The notes beneath the pieces were generated by a model. The model did no database searches. It was given only the letters and a program-made list of their open reading frames with translations, and was not told the DNA's origin. DNA of 61,298 bases from positions 35,828 to 97,125 of the forward strand of contig NZ_KV908332.1 in the NCBI RefSeq assembly GCF_001999765.1. The letters are read 5' to 3'. This DNA is from Sinomonas mesophila. Lineage in GTDB: Bacteria > Actinomycetota > Actinomycetes > Actinomycetales > Micrococcaceae. The stretch's first letter is position 1, and every line of letters begins with the position of its first letter. Of this stretch, positions 1 to 9,752 are shown in pieces. A program made the translations under genes and the position numbers.

Positions 1-944
1 GGAAATGCGTCGGCCGCCGGCTGCCCGGAGTGGGCCAAGGCGGCGGACGACGGCGGCGGGCCGGGCTGGGCAGCGGGCCGGGGCTGGGCAGCGGGCCGGG
101 GCTGGGCAGCGGGCCGGGGCTGGAGTGCCTGAGGCGCCGCGACGGGCGAGGCAACCTGGGTCACGGGCGGGAGGTCGACGCGTGGGGCGAACGACGCAGG
201 CCCGTTGATGCCGCCGGTCGTGAGCGGGTCCCTGCCGGCCCGGACGTCGAAGACGAAGGTCTTCGCGGCCTTGTCGTGCCACCCCTGGCGCTTGGCGTTC
301 GCGTCGAAGACGTTCGAGACGAGGGCCAGGACGATCCCGGCGAACGGGATGAGGCACACGAGTCCGAAGACGAGGTTCCGCACGAAGACCCGGCCCCACC
401 CAGGGGCCAGGCCGTCGGGTCCGCTCGTGCGGATCCCGAGCATCGCCTGGCCGGGGGTCTTGCCCGTCTTCGCCTCCCAGGCCCAGCAGAAGATCCACAG
501 CGCGAGGCCGAGGATGCTCCCGACGGTGAGCCACGTCGCGGCGGCGAGCAGCGCCCGCTGGTCGGCCGCGGTCGCGTAGCGGCTGCCGGAGAGCGAGGCG
601 AGCGAGGCGACCGCGATGGCGTAGGGGATGCCCGCCAGGACCCAGGCGATCCCGAGATCGATGAGCTTCGCACCGGCGCGCCTGCCGGTCGCGGCGTTGG
701 CCAGCTCGAGATTCACCATGGTCCCCACCATCCCCTGTCCTTCTCGTGCCGCCGGGGCGGCCCCGGCGGCTGCCGGGTTGTGCGCCGCCGGCTGCTGAAC
801 CCCCTGCTGCCCGGCCTGCTGCGGCCGGGCCGCCTGCAGGACGGCCTGCCGCCGCTGCGCGGGGGCACCGCAGACGGAGCAGTACAGCGCTCCCTGCCGG
901 ACCATACTGCCACAGGCCGCGCACACGCCCGACGGCGGCGTCAC
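1..944 (-). CDS. Zinc-ribbon and RDD-family membrane protein (3' end outside window)
   Basis: Partial: at least 314 codons stay open to the left edge. The GTG start at 944 overlaps the TGA of the upstream transglutaminase-like gene (GTGA), so the two are translationally coupled. The N-terminus holds two paired cysteine knuckles (CAACGSM and CSVCG), a zinc ribbon of the zinc_ribbon_2 type. A Gln/Ala/Pro-rich linker follows, then an RDD domain (about residues 85-215) with three hydrophobic segments and the RDD-type GKTPGQAMLGIR stretch. The C-terminal tail is Pro/Ala/Gln rich and carries the hexapeptide QPRPAA at least three times. RDD proteins are poorly characterised membrane proteins. As the last visible gene of a moxR/DUF58/transglutaminase operon it probably serves the same envelope function. 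The family call is solid, the role is not. Confidence 0.8.
   Translation of the reverse strand, partial: MTPPSGVCAACGSMVRQGALYCSVCGAPAQRRQAVLQAARPQQAGQQGVQQPAAHNPAAAGAAPAAREGQGMVGTMVNLELANAATGRRAGAKLIDLGIAWVLAGIPYAIAVASLASLSGSRYATAADQRALLAAATWLTVGSILGLALWIFCWAWEAKTGKTPGQAMLGIRTSGPDGLAPGWGRVFVRNLVFGLVCLIPFAGIVLALVSNVFDANAKRQGWHDKAAKTFVFDVRAGRDPLTTGGINGPASFAPRVDLPPVTQVASPVAAPQALQPRPAAQPRPAAQPRPAAQPGPPPSSAALAHSGQPAADAF
63..121. repeat. 18-bp in-frame tandem repeat, about 3 copies
   Basis: The unit GGGCTGGGCAGCGGGCCG repeats with an 18-bp period, giving QPRPAA repeats on the minus strand in the low-complexity tail of the RDD protein. It is likely length-variable between strains. Confidence 0.8.
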
Positions 945-3508
945 GAGGCCCCCTCGCCGGGCTCGGAGCCGCCGCGGCGGGCCCGCCGCCCGAGGTCCCG
1001 CCACGTCGTTCCCTGCCCGGGTGCGCCCTGCCCGATGCCTTGCCTGAAGGCGAGTGCCCTCCGCGCGTCGAGCACGAGCGAGCGGGGCGAGAACCGGGCC
1101 CGCTGCCGGGCCCAGAAGGTCAGGCCGCCGCGCATCTGCTCGAGCGAGCCGTCCACGTCCGCCCAGTACGCCCTCACCTCGTCGTCGCTCGGGCTGCCCG
1201 CGCCGAACACGGCCGCGTCCGCGCGCTGGGCGAGCGCCGTCGTCGTCCGCGCGCTCTCGGGGAAGGACTCCCCGAGCGCCGCGGCGTTCTCGCGGCGCGT
1301 GCCCCAGGCGTCGAGGGACGCGCCGAGGTCCGTCGCGTAGCTCGTGACCTCGCTCCAGCCCCCGCTCACCCGGTCGGCCGGGTGCGCGGCCTCCAGCCGA
1401 CGACGGCGGCGGCGCAGCTTGAGCCACGCGATGAGCAGCAACGGCAGGGCCAGGACCGCGATCGGGATGAGGACCACCCCGATGACGGCGAGGATCGGGC
1501 CGAGGAGGAGCCAGAGGTCGTTCTTCTTCTGCTCCTCGTCCAGCACGTCCGGCCGCGAATCCGGCGGCAACTCGACCGGCGCCTGCGGCGGGGGCGGCGG
1601 CTGCAGGACCTGCGGGCGCGGCTTCGACTGCGCCTGGGGGTCCGGCGGGATGGGCACGTTGTTCTTTGGCGGCGTCGGGTCGAAGGCGACCCAGCCGTGG
1701 CCGGCGAACGCGACCTCGACCCACGCGTGAACGTCCTTGCCCTTGATCTCGACGGACGTCCCCGCCGGAACCGGCTGTTCCGGGTAGAAGCCCATGACGA
1801 CGCGGGCCGGCATGCCCAAGTGCCGGGCCATGAGGGCCATCGTGACGGCGTACTGCTCGTCGTCGCCGACCATCTGCTTCGCCGTGAGCATCGAGCGCAG
1901 GCGCCCCGCGCCGTGGCCCGAGAGGCTCGGGACCTGGCCTTCGGCGACGAGGCCGTTGCTGAAGGCCCCGAACTTCTGGAAGTAGGACTCGAGCGTGCGC
2001 ACGCGTTCGATCGGCACCTGGCTGTCGCCGAGGATGTCCCCGGCCTTGGCCTGGAGGACCTGCGGGACGGCGTCGGCCGAGGGCATGCCGACCTGCGCGA
2101 ACTCGGCCTGGGCGAGCTGGCCGTCGTCCGGGCGTGCGGGCTCCTCGACCTGGACGGTGTAGGAGTCGCCCTCGGCGAGGCCCGCCGTCGTGATCGCGGT
2201 GTCCGTGAGCGAGTTGAAGTAGAGCCCCTCGCTCGCGGCGCCGTCGGAGTCCGAGAAGGCGATGCCCGTCGTCGTGCGCCCGCCGGGGACGAAGAAGCCG
2301 GTGTAGCCGCCCACGGTGACGCCGAGCGAGTAGTCCGTGCCGCCCGCGTCCGCGCCGTCACCGCGCGCGAGGGATGCGGCGTCGCCGACCTTGGCGAAGC
2401 TCCCGGAGCCGCCCTGGTCGATGTTGGCGACGGTGCCGTCGTACGAGTCGAGCGCCGCGAGCCGCACGCGGCCGCCCTCGGGCAGGCCCGTCACGGTGAA
2501 GAGCGTCGTGTCGCGCTGGTCCTTCACGAGGCTGCGGAAGCTCGAGAGCGGGCTGATGTAGTTGCGCGGGTCGAAGGGGGGCACGACGCGGTCGCGCAGC
2601 ACGTCGCGCTGTGCACCCGCCGTGAGCGCGGGGCCCAGCACGAGGGCGAGGGTGGTCGCCGCGGCGAGCACGACGGCGCCGAGCCCCACGTGCCGCAGCC
2701 GGGCCGCCCGCGCGGACGCGGTGTCGGGGACTGTCGTCTCGCCCGAGACGATGTGCGCGGTCTCGGTGCGCGCCGCGTGGCGGCGGAAGGACGCCCACAG
2801 GACGGCGACGACGGCGAACGCGACGCCGCGCGGGAGCGCGAGGTAGGCCTCGTTCGTGCCGAAGGCGATCCCAAGCCCGAACAGGAGGCCGAGCGGGATG
2901 AGCGGCCAGTAGGGGCCGCGCAGCCGCCACGCCGTCAGGCCGGCCACGAGGCAGCACACGAACGTGCCGAGGTACGGCACGACGAGCATGCCAGCGCCCG
3001 TGCCCAGCGGCGCCGCAACCGTGAGGTTGTCCTTCCATGCCACGACGATGCCGAGCAGGAGGGTGCGCAGGGAACCGAGCGTGGGCACGACTCCGGCGAG
3101 CGACTCGTCCGGGGTGGCCACGAGGCCGCCCGCGAGGAGGTAGGCGAGGAACGCCGCGGCGGCCGTGACGAGGACGCCGGGCCGCAGCGTGCTCGAGGCA
3201 TAGGCGACGCCGAGGCCCAGGACCGCGCCCGTGAGCCCGGCCACGAGGTAGTGAAGGTCGCCGCCATAGGCGACGTGGAACCCGGCCACCGAGAGGGCGG
3301 CGAGGGCGAGCACTGCGCCCGCGTCGAGCGCGTGCAGCCACGGGGTGCGGCCGGCCCAGAAGCCGGGCCGGGGCCGGCGCCTGCCCGGGCCGCCGGGGCC
3401 CACGGCGGCGCTCCGCGCAGAGCGGGTGGCAGTGCGGGTGCCGGCGCCGCGTCCCGCGGCAGGGGCCGTGGCGGATCGGCGGGGGCGGATCCGGGTCGTC
3501 TCGCTCAT
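941..3508 (-). CDS. TgpA-type transglutaminase-like membrane protein, apparently lacking the catalytic Cys
   Basis: 855 aa. The ATG at 3508 overlaps the TGA of the DUF58 gene (ATGA). After a basic N-terminus (about 60 residues) come several membrane helices (about residues 60-260), an extracellular region, a transglutaminase-core domain (about 500-610), a Pro-rich linker, one more membrane helix (near 660-700) and a cytoplasmic tail similar to DUF4129. The core keeps the His (KDVHAWVEV) and Asp (FDPTP) of the triad. Where active members have a Cys (GxC-E) this one reads GDDEQYAVTMALM, so Asp stands at the nucleophile position. That points to a binding or structural protein rather than an active transglutaminase or protease. 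Gene order moxR-DUF58-TgpA is the standard arrangement. Substrate unknown. Confidence 0.85.
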   Translation of the reverse strand: MSETTRIRPRRSATAPAAGRGAGTRTATRSARSAAVGPGGPGRRRPRPGFWAGRTPWLHALDAGAVLALAALSVAGFHVAYGGDLHYLVAGLTGAVLGLGVAYASSTLRPGVLVTAAAAFLAYLLAGGLVATPDESLAGVVPTLGSLRTLLLGIVVAWKDNLTVAAPLGTGAGMLVVPYLGTFVCCLVAGLTAWRLRGPYWPLIPLGLLFGLGIAFGTNEAYLALPRGVAFAVVAVLWASFRRHAARTETAHIVSGETTVPDTASARAARLRHVGLGAVVLAAATTLALVLGPALTAGAQRDVLRDRVVPPFDPRNYISPLSSFRSLVKDQRDTTLFTVTGLPEGGRVRLAALDSYDGTVANIDQGGSGSFAKVGDAASLARGDGADAGGTDYSLGVTVGGYTGFFVPGGRTTTGIAFSDSDGAASEGLYFNSLTDTAITTAGLAEGDSYTVQVEEPARPDDGQLAQAEFAQVGMPSADAVPQVLQAKAGDILGDSQVPIERVRTLESYFQKFGAFSNGLVAEGQVPSLSGHGAGRLRSMLTAKQMVGDDEQYAVTMALMARHLGMPARVVMGFYPEQPVPAGTSVEIKGKDVHAWVEVAFAGHGWVAFDPTPPKNNVPIPPDPQAQSKPRPQVLQPPPPPQAPVELPPDSRPDVLDEEQKKNDLWLLLGPILAVIGVVLIPIAVLALPLLLIAWLKLRRRRRRLEAAHPADRVSGGWSEVTSYATDLGASLDAWGTRRENAAALGESFPESARTTTALAQRADAAVFGAGSPSDDEVRAYWADVDGSLEQMRGGLTFWARQRARFSPRSLVLDARRALAFRQGIGQGAPGQGTTWRDLGRRARRGGSEPGEGAS

Positions 3509-4836
3509 GCCGCCGCCTTCCGCAGGACCGGGCCGAGGTCGTCGAGCGCGCCGACGGTCAGGACGGCGAGGTCGGCGATCGAGGCCCGGGACGGGGCCGC
3601 GCCGGACTCGCAGCGCACGGCGAGGGTGCGGATGCCAGCCGGGATCGCGGCGGCGGCCGCGCGCAGCTGGGTGGGCGTGACGTTCGCCCCGACGACGAGG
3701 AACACGACGGAGGCGCTCGGGACGGCGTCGGCGGTCATGCGGGCGGCGTCGACCGCGCCCGGGCGCATGGACGCGCCCGTCAGGCGCGTCAGGTCGTCGA
3801 GGAAGTGCCGCGCGCCCTCGGTGCGCAGCGGCCCGCGCTGGGTCAGGGCGCTGAGCTCTCGCTGCTCGGCGAGGGCCTGGCGGCCGATCGAGCCGGCGAC
3901 GGAGACGGCGAGCTCGAAGTCGTCCTCGCCCGTGTACTCGTCGAGGTTGGCCGAGAGGCACACGGCCAGGTGCGCCCGGCGGGTCTCCTCGAATTGGCGG
4001 ACCATGAGGGTCCCGGTGCGCGCCGTCGTCTTCCAGTGGATGTGCCGGCGGTCGTCGCCGGGGATGTACTCGCGCAGCGCGTGGAACGAGACGTCCGAGG
4101 TCGCGAGCTCGTTCGTGGGCATGCCCTCGAGGTCGCGGATGAACCCGGCCGCGGACGTCCCCAGGGCCACGGTGCGGGGGTGGACGTAGAGGTCCTGCGG
4201 CTCCGTCCACGTGACCTGCCGGCGCAGGAGGCTGAGTGGGTCGGCGCGCACCGAGCGCACCGGGCCGACGACGATCACGGCACGCCGGTGCGTCGGGATC
4301 GTGAACAGGTCCTCGTGCGGGACGTTCGGGCGCATGCGCGGGAGGTGGAAGACGGCGGTCACGGCGCCCACCGGGAGCTCGAGACGGGCGGGGAGCACGG
4401 GCCGCGGCGCGGTGCTGACGACCTCGATGCTGCCCACCGCGCTGTCGCCGACGGCGACGCGGGTGCGGGAGAGATCGAGCGTCACGGCGTACGAGCTGCG
4501 CCCGAGCACGAAGGCGATGGACAGGACGAACAGGACGGCGGCCAAGAGGGCGGCCGCGCTCGACTCCTGCCAGCCCCACGCGGTGCCGGCGGCCGCGAGG
4601 AGCGCGCCGGCACCCGCGACCGTCCAGCCGAGCGGGCTCACGACGCCGAGGACGGGGGCGAGCCAGCGGCGGTACATCGCCGCACACCAGCCGAGCACCG
4701 GGTGCAGGTACTCCTCGGCGAGCCCGCCTGCCTCCCTCCAGAGGGAGGCAGGGTGCAGGCGGGGGCGGTCCGCGGCGCCTGCGCGCCAGCGCAGAGCACG
4801 GCGCAGGACACCGGGGCGCAGGGAGGGGATCCGCAT
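3505..4836 (-). CDS. DUF58 domain-containing membrane protein
   Basis: 443 aa. Two adjacent hydrophobic segments near residues 60-115 anchor it in the membrane. The DUF58 signature GDDRRHIHWKTTARTG lies near residue 255, and the C-terminal half has the vWA-like fold expected of the family. The start lies 13 bp after the moxR stop, and its stop overlaps the next gene by 4 bp, so this is one operon. In the family these proteins partner with MoxR AAA+ ATPases, which are thought to act as chaperones assembling membrane or envelope complexes. The specific client is unknown. Confidence 0.88.
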   Translation of the reverse strand: MRIPSLRPGVLRRALRWRAGAADRPRLHPASLWREAGGLAEEYLHPVLGWCAAMYRRWLAPVLGVVSPLGWTVAGAGALLAAAGTAWGWQESSAAALLAAVLFVLSIAFVLGRSSYAVTLDLSRTRVAVGDSAVGSIEVVSTAPRPVLPARLELPVGAVTAVFHLPRMRPNVPHEDLFTIPTHRRAVIVVGPVRSVRADPLSLLRRQVTWTEPQDLYVHPRTVALGTSAAGFIRDLEGMPTNELATSDVSFHALREYIPGDDRRHIHWKTTARTGTLMVRQFEETRRAHLAVCLSANLDEYTGEDDFELAVSVAGSIGRQALAEQRELSALTQRGPLRTEGARHFLDDLTRLTGASMRPGAVDAARMTADAVPSASVVFLVVGANVTPTQLRAAAAAIPAGIRTLAVRCESGAAPSRASIADLAVLTVGALDDLGPVLRKAAA

Positions 4837-4849
4837 CGGGACGCGGGCC

Positions 4850-5821
<972 letters not shown>

Positions 5822-5987
5822 TTCTCCCCCTACTTATTCGTCCATGAGCGCTGCGTCACAGCCTGCGGCGCCTCGTGGGTGCGCAGTCCGCGGACCAGCC
5901 TAGCCCTACGCCGCGGGGGCATGCGATGGGGAGGAGTACCCGTCCCGCCTGGCGGGCCAGGCCTCGGGCCAGGACTCAGTCCAGACC

Positions 5988-7115
5988 TCAGTCCAGGACG
6001 ATGCCCGGGCCCGTGCCAGGGCGCAGCAGGACGGGGTGGATCTCGCCGAAGCCGCGGACCATCTCCGGCTCCTGCGGGTCGAGCACGAAGCGGTCGTCGC
6101 CGCGGAGGGCGTGCGCAGTGATGTCGTCCACGAGCACCTCCCCAGGGCCGGCGATCGCCGTCAGGCGCGCAGCGAGGTTCACCGTCGGCCCGTAGATGTC
6201 CCCGAGCCGGCTCAGGACGCGGCCCCACACCATCGCGACCCGGCACTCGGGCAGGATCTCGTCCTCGGCGAACTCCTTGGCCATCGCGAGGGAGATGAGG
6301 GCCCCGGCGGCGGGCGTCTCTGCGATGTAGAGGACCTCGTCGCCGATGGTCTTGACGAGGCGGCCGCCGCCGACGGAGATGATCTCTGCGCAGCGGTTCT
6401 CGAAGCGCTGGACGAGCTGGGCGAGGGTCTTCTCGTTCATGCGCCGCGAGAGGGACGTGTAGGAGACGAGGTCGGCGAAGCCCACGGCCCGCGCGAGCGG
6501 CAGGGGCGCGTCGTCCTCCGAGCCGGTCCGGCCCTCCTGGCTCGATTCGAGCCCGGCCTGCGCGCGGAGGGCGAGCCGCTGCACGCCGGCCGTGAGCTGG
6601 CGCCGCCACGAGTAGACGAGCATCTCCTCGAGCGGCTCGATGAGCTCGGGCAGCATGTCGACGAGGGCCAGACGGGCCTCGGCGTCGCTGAGCCCCCGGG
6701 TCGCCACGAGGTCCTCGACCAGGGCCTCGACCTGCCAGACCACCATGCGGTCGGTCATCTGGCCGATCGCGCGGGTCACCGAGATCGCAGCCTCCTCGGT
6801 CACGAAACCCTCCCGCACGAGCCGCGGCATGGCCTTGAGGTGCTCGAGGTCTGCCTTGGTGAAGGCAAGGTCGTCGTCCGTGAAGTTGGGCATGCCGAGC
6901 GCGCGCCACAGCTTGCGCGCCGAATAAAGGGAGAGGCCGACGCCGGCGGCGACCTCGCGCCGCTTGAGCGTGCGCTCTCCGCCGAGGAGGCGCAGCTCGA
7001 GCTCGCGGGAGGGGGTGCGCCGGGACTCGGCCAAGGGCGCCTGGGGGCCGGGCAGGCTCGGGGCGTGCCCGCCGTCGACGGCGTCAGAGACAGCCTCGCC
7101 CGTCGGCTCGTCCAT
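5988..7115 (-). CDS. Class III adenylate cyclase with N-terminal regulatory domain
   Basis: 375 aa, soluble, making cAMP from ATP. The ATG at 7115 shares one base with the upstream TGA (TGATG). The N-terminal half (about 40-180) resembles the adenylate cyclase regulatory domain seen in mycobacterial pH-responsive cyclases; it begins with a helix-turn-helix-like stretch (LKRREVAAGVGLS). The catalytic domain (about 200-375) keeps the metal aspartates (VGFADLVSYTSL and KTIGDEVLY), the purine-recognising Lys (LVKTIGDE) and the transition-state Asn/Arg pair (VNLAARL). All key residues are present, so activity is expected. It is translated with the PH-domain protein and birA. Confidence 0.87.
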   Translation of the reverse strand: MDEPTGEAVSDAVDGGHAPSLPGPQAPLAESRRTPSRELELRLLGGERTLKRREVAAGVGLSLYSARKLWRALGMPNFTDDDLAFTKADLEHLKAMPRLVREGFVTEEAAISVTRAIGQMTDRMVVWQVEALVEDLVATRGLSDAEARLALVDMLPELIEPLEEMLVYSWRRQLTAGVQRLALRAQAGLESSQEGRTGSEDDAPLPLARAVGFADLVSYTSLSRRMNEKTLAQLVQRFENRCAEIISVGGGRLVKTIGDEVLYIAETPAAGALISLAMAKEFAEDEILPECRVAMVWGRVLSRLGDIYGPTVNLAARLTAIAGPGEVLVDDITAHALRGDDRFVLDPQEPEMVRGFGEIHPVLLRPGTGPGIVLD

Positions 7116-7753
7116 CAGTCCTCCCTCTGTTCCCACGGCCGTTCCCACGGCGCCGCATCGCCCGGGGCGGCCCCGCCGCCCCACTCCGGGCCGGCGCTGG
7201 CGGCCCCGCCGCCCCACTCCGGGCCGGCGCCGGCGGCCCCGTGCGCGGGGAGCTCGTCGATGGCCTCCAGGATGAGCTGCCGGAAGCGGCGCACCTCGGG
7301 GACATCGGTGAGCGTCAGCTGCGCAGCCTGGCCCGAGGCCAAGGTTATCGTCCCGGACCTGAGCATTCCCTGAAGCACGCCTTGGCGCACATGGACGTCC
7401 CGGATCATGGACAGCGGCATCTCCCGGCCGCCGCCGCGGAGGCCCCGCTCGGTGCACACGACGCGGCGGCTCGTCAGGGCATAGACGAGCGAGCGGTGCG
7501 CGAGCAGCCTGCGCGCGCAGTAGGCGAGCGCCACCCACGCGGCGAGGGCCACCGGCACGAACGGCAGCCACGTCCGCGTCGAGGCCGGGACCCAGGGCAG
7601 GACCTGCTCGAGCCGGCCCCGGGACAGCCAGCCCGCGGCGAAGCCGGTGCCGCCGCAGAGCAGGACGAAGACGACAGCCGGCAGCACGAGCATGCGCGGC
7701 TGGCGGCGCGTGGTGACGATGAGCTGCTCCCCCGGGTCGAGGAGCCTACGCAT
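7115..7753 (-). CDS. Bacterial PH-domain membrane protein
   Basis: 212 aa. Two hydrophobic helices (about residues 22-45 and 65-85) are followed by a bacterial PH domain (SRRVVCTERG to about residue 165, YdbT/bPH_2 type). The tail contains an 11-residue duplication (AGPEWGGGAAS unit) encoded by a 33-bp tandem repeat at 7168-7233. The start overlaps the end of birA by 8 bp and its stop overlaps the cyclase start. Function unknown; bPH_2 proteins sit at the inner face of the membrane. Confidence 0.82.
   Translation of the reverse strand: MRRLLDPGEQLIVTTRRQPRMLVLPAVVFVLLCGGTGFAAGWLSRGRLEQVLPWVPASTRTWLPFVPVALAAWVALAYCARRLLAHRSLVYALTSRRVVCTERGLRGGGREMPLSMIRDVHVRQGVLQGMLRSGTITLASGQAAQLTLTDVPEVRRFRQLILEAIDELPAHGAAGAGPEWGGGAASAGPEWGGGAAPGDAAPWERPWEQRED
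7168..7233. repeat. 33-bp tandem duplication in the PH-domain gene
   Basis: Two near-identical 33-bp units (one substitution, GCTGG/GCCGG) in frame, adding 11 residues to the tail of the protein. Confidence 0.8.
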
Positions 7754-8645
7754 AGCCGCCGTCGGCAGGGCGGAGGTGCACGACGTCGCCCGCCGCCACC
7801 GCGTGCCGCGAGCCGTCGTCCTCGAGGACGACGAGGGCGCCGTGCCTGTCGAGGCCCGTCGCGCGGCCCTCGAGCATCCGCCCGCCAGGGAGCTCGACGC
7901 GCACCCGCTTGCCGAGCGTGACGGTCGCGTCCTCGATCTGGCCCATGAGCCCCCGGTCGCCGACCAGCGGCGCGTTCGGGTCGCCGTCGGCGGCGCAGAA
8001 CTGGCGGTACCGGCGGCCGAACGCGGCGAGGTAGGCCGCGAGCAGGTCCTCGCGCGCGACCTCGCGGCCGGCGGCGATGCGCACGCTCGTCGCGGTGGGA
8101 ACGGGCAGCTCGTCCTCGGACTGGCCGACGTTGATCCCGGTCCCGAGCACGACGGCGGGCGGCTCGCCGTGGGCGCCGGGGGCCAACTGTGCGAGGATGC
8201 CGGAGATCTTGCGGCCGTCGACGACGACGTCGTTGGGCCACTTGACCGAGGCCTCGAGGCCGGCCGTCTCGGCGAGGGCCTCGCGCAGGGCGAGGGCCGC
8301 CAATGGCGAGAACCACGAGTAGCTCTGGGTGGGCAGGGGTCGGCCCGAGCGACTGTGCGGGCGCAGGAGCAGAGAGACGGCGATCGAGGTTCCGGCCGGG
8401 GACTCCCAGTGGCGGTGGAGGCGGCCCCGCCCCGCGGTCTGGTGGTCCGCGGCGAGCACCGCGAGGTCCGCCCACGCGTCGGGCTCGGCCTCGGCCAAGC
8501 GGGCGAGCTCGCTGTTGGTCGAGCCGACCTCCTCGAGGATCTCGAGGCGCGACAGCCCCGCCGCCTGCGCGAGCTCGGCGCCCAGGAGCGCCCTGTCGAG
8601 CGGTCCGCGGGCCTTTCCCTCCTGCTCCTGCCCCTGTGACTCCAT
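7746..8645 (-). CDS. birA: Biotin--[acetyl-CoA carboxylase] ligase
   Basis: 299 aa, class I biotin protein ligase without an N-terminal DNA-binding domain. It activates biotin with ATP and attaches it to the lysine of BCCP, here the EAMKM motif of the alpha chain encoded at 24716. Motifs: GSTNSE (about residue 41), TAGRGRLHR for the biotinoyl-AMP loop, KWPNDVVVDGRKISGIL (about 134-150), and the C-terminal SH3-like domain. The ATG lies 6 nt after a TAGGAT box (8657-8652) with no Shine-Dalgarno, so a leaderless mRNA is likely. First gene of birA/PH/cyclase. Confidence 0.95.
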   Translation of the reverse strand: MESQGQEQEGKARGPLDRALLGAELAQAAGLSRLEILEEVGSTNSELARLAEAEPDAWADLAVLAADHQTAGRGRLHRHWESPAGTSIAVSLLLRPHSRSGRPLPTQSYSWFSPLAALALREALAETAGLEASVKWPNDVVVDGRKISGILAQLAPGAHGEPPAVVLGTGINVGQSEDELPVPTATSVRIAAGREVAREDLLAAYLAAFGRRYRQFCAADGDPNAPLVGDRGLMGQIEDATVTLGKRVRVELPGGRMLEGRATGLDRHGALVVLEDDGSRHAVAAGDVVHLRPADGGYA

Positions 8646-8651
8646 GCGTGA

Positions 8652-8657
8652 ATCCTA
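8652..8657 (-). promoter_or_regulatory. birA -10 box, leaderless start
   Basis: TAGGAT on the minus strand with 6 nt between it and the birA ATG. The transcript should begin at or next to the start codon. Confidence 0.6.
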
Positions 8658-8720
8658 CCGACGCGCCCGGGCGCGGGCACCGTTGCGGGGCCCGCGCCGC
8701 GCGGGTCCGGGCAGTCCACG

Positions 8721-8742
8721 CCCGGGGGCAGTCGCCCCCGGG
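8721..8742 (-). terminator. Hairpin downstream of the SDR gene
   Basis: A perfect 9-bp stem (CCCGGGGGC / GCCCCCGGG) with a 4-nt loop, 10 bp after the stop of the dehydrogenase gene. No U-tract, as usual for terminators in high-GC actinobacteria. Confidence 0.5.
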
Positions 8743-8752
8743 GGCAGTGCGG

Positions 8753-9607
8753 TCAGAGGAAGATGTCCGGCACCAGCCCGTCCTCGGGCGCGCCAAGGCT
8801 GTAGGCGGAGAAGTCGGTGAGCCCCGCGGCGCGCAGGACCTCCTCGTCGGTGAAGAAGTTGCCCGTGACCTCCCGCGGGTCCTGCGTGAGCACCGCGTGC
8901 GCGGCATCGGCGACGATCCTCGGGCTGCGGCCCGCGCTGGCGAGCGCGTCGCCGTCGGGCATCGCGCGGATCGCCGCGGTGTCGATGAGGGTCGCGGGCC
9001 AGAGGGAGTTGACCCCGATCCCGTCGCCGCGCAGCTCGTGGGCGAGCCCGAGGGTCGTCAGGCTCATGCCGTACTTGGACATCGTGTAGGCCAGGTGCCG
9101 CCCGGCCCAGCGTGGGTCGAGGTTGAGCGGGGGCGAGAGGGTGAGGATGTGCGGGCCGCGGCCAGCCGCCGCGGAGGCGCGGAGCGCGGGCAGGGCGGTC
9201 TTGGAGAGCAGGAACGCTCCGCGCGCGTTGATGTCCTGCATGAGGTCGTAGCGCTTCATGTCGAGCGCGTCGGTGCGCGAGAGGTCGATCGCCGAGGCGT
9301 TGTTCACGACGGCGTCGATCCCGCCGAACCGCGCGACGGCGGCTGCGACGGCCCGGGCGACGTCCTCGTCGCTGCGCACGTCCCCGACGATGGGCAGGGC
9401 CTTCCCGCCGGCGGCCTCGATCTGCTCGGCGGCCGTGTAGACCGTGCCGGTGAGCTTCGCGTGCGGCTCGGCGGTCTTGGCCAGGAGGGCGACGTTGGCG
9501 CCGTCCTGGCCGGCGCGCAGTGCGATGGCCAGGCCGATCCCGCGGCTGCCGCCGCTCATGAGCAGCGTGCGGCCGGCGAGCCCCCGGCCCGGCGTGATCC
9601 GTGTCAT
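8753..9607 (-). CDS. Short-chain dehydrogenase, HSDL2-like
   Basis: 284 aa NAD(P)-dependent oxidoreductase. The Rossmann glycine motif is [14 protein letters not shown] (about residue 18); NNAS, then the catalytic Ser in LTLSPPLNL and Tyr-x3-Lys in AYTMSKYG. The SPPLNL segment is typical of the hydroxysteroid dehydrogenase-like 2 group, often tied to fatty acyl metabolism, but the substrate is unknown. A TACACT box (9619-9614) lies 6 nt before the ATG, so the mRNA is probably leaderless. A 20-bp palindrome sits just upstream of that promoter box. Divergent from the acyl-CoA carboxylase beta gene, which supports a lipid role. Confidence 0.85.
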   Translation of the reverse strand: MTRITPGRGLAGRTLLMSGGSRGIGLAIALRAGQDGANVALLAKTAEPHAKLTGTVYTAAEQIEAAGGKALPIVGDVRSDEDVARAVAAAVARFGGIDAVVNNASAIDLSRTDALDMKRYDLMQDINARGAFLLSKTALPALRASAAAGRGPHILTLSPPLNLDPRWAGRHLAYTMSKYGMSLTTLGLAHELRGDGIGVNSLWPATLIDTAAIRAMPDGDALASAGRSPRIVADAAHAVLTQDPREVTGNFFTDEEVLRAAGLTDFSAYSLGAPEDGLVPDIFL

Positions 9608-9613
9608 GCTGAC

Positions 9614-9645
9614 AGTGTACGGTACTTGTTACTCACGAGTAACAA
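9614..9645 (-). promoter_or_regulatory. SDR promoter with 20-bp palindromic operator
   Basis: The -10 box TACACT (9619-9614) is followed by 6 nt and the ATG. The palindrome TTGTTACTCACGAGTAACAA (9626-9645) has 9-bp perfect arms around a 2-bp centre and covers the spacer/-35 side. This is the size and position of a TetR-type repressor operator. No adjacent regulator gene is visible. Confidence 0.6.
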
Positions 9646-9696
9646 AGGCGGGCCGACGACGGCGGTCGGCCGCCCGCCGTCGCCCGCCCGCCCTAC

Positions 9697-9730
9697 CGCG
9701 GGGCACCGCGGGGCACCGCGGGGCACCGCG
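9697..9730. repeat. GGGCACCGCG tandem, 3 copies
   Basis: Three exact 10-bp units at 9701-9730 between the SDR operator and the acc operator. Low complexity, no function assigned. Confidence 0.7.
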
Positions 9731-9735
9731 AGAAA

Positions 9736-9752
9736 TTGTAGAGTTCCTACAC
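9736..9752. promoter_or_regulatory. TTGTAG/CTACAC operator of the carboxylase beta gene
   Basis: TTGTAGAGTTCCTACAC is an inverted repeat (TGTAG-N5-CTACA core). It is centred about 30 bp before a TAGACT -10 box at 9775-9780, so it covers the -35 region. The same 17-bp motif, in perfect form, precedes the alpha-chain gene (24606-24624). Confidence 0.6.

Noticed and set aside
746-4189. Very long open frame (1147 codons) on the plus strand opposite the transglutaminase-like and DUF58 genes
   Set aside because: Arg/Gly/Pro/Ala-rich shadow of high-GC coding DNA; the minus-strand genes have clear domains.
9697-9730. Triple GGGCACCGCG as an operator
   Set aside because: Direct low-complexity repeat without dyad symmetry distinct from background; kept only as a repeat.
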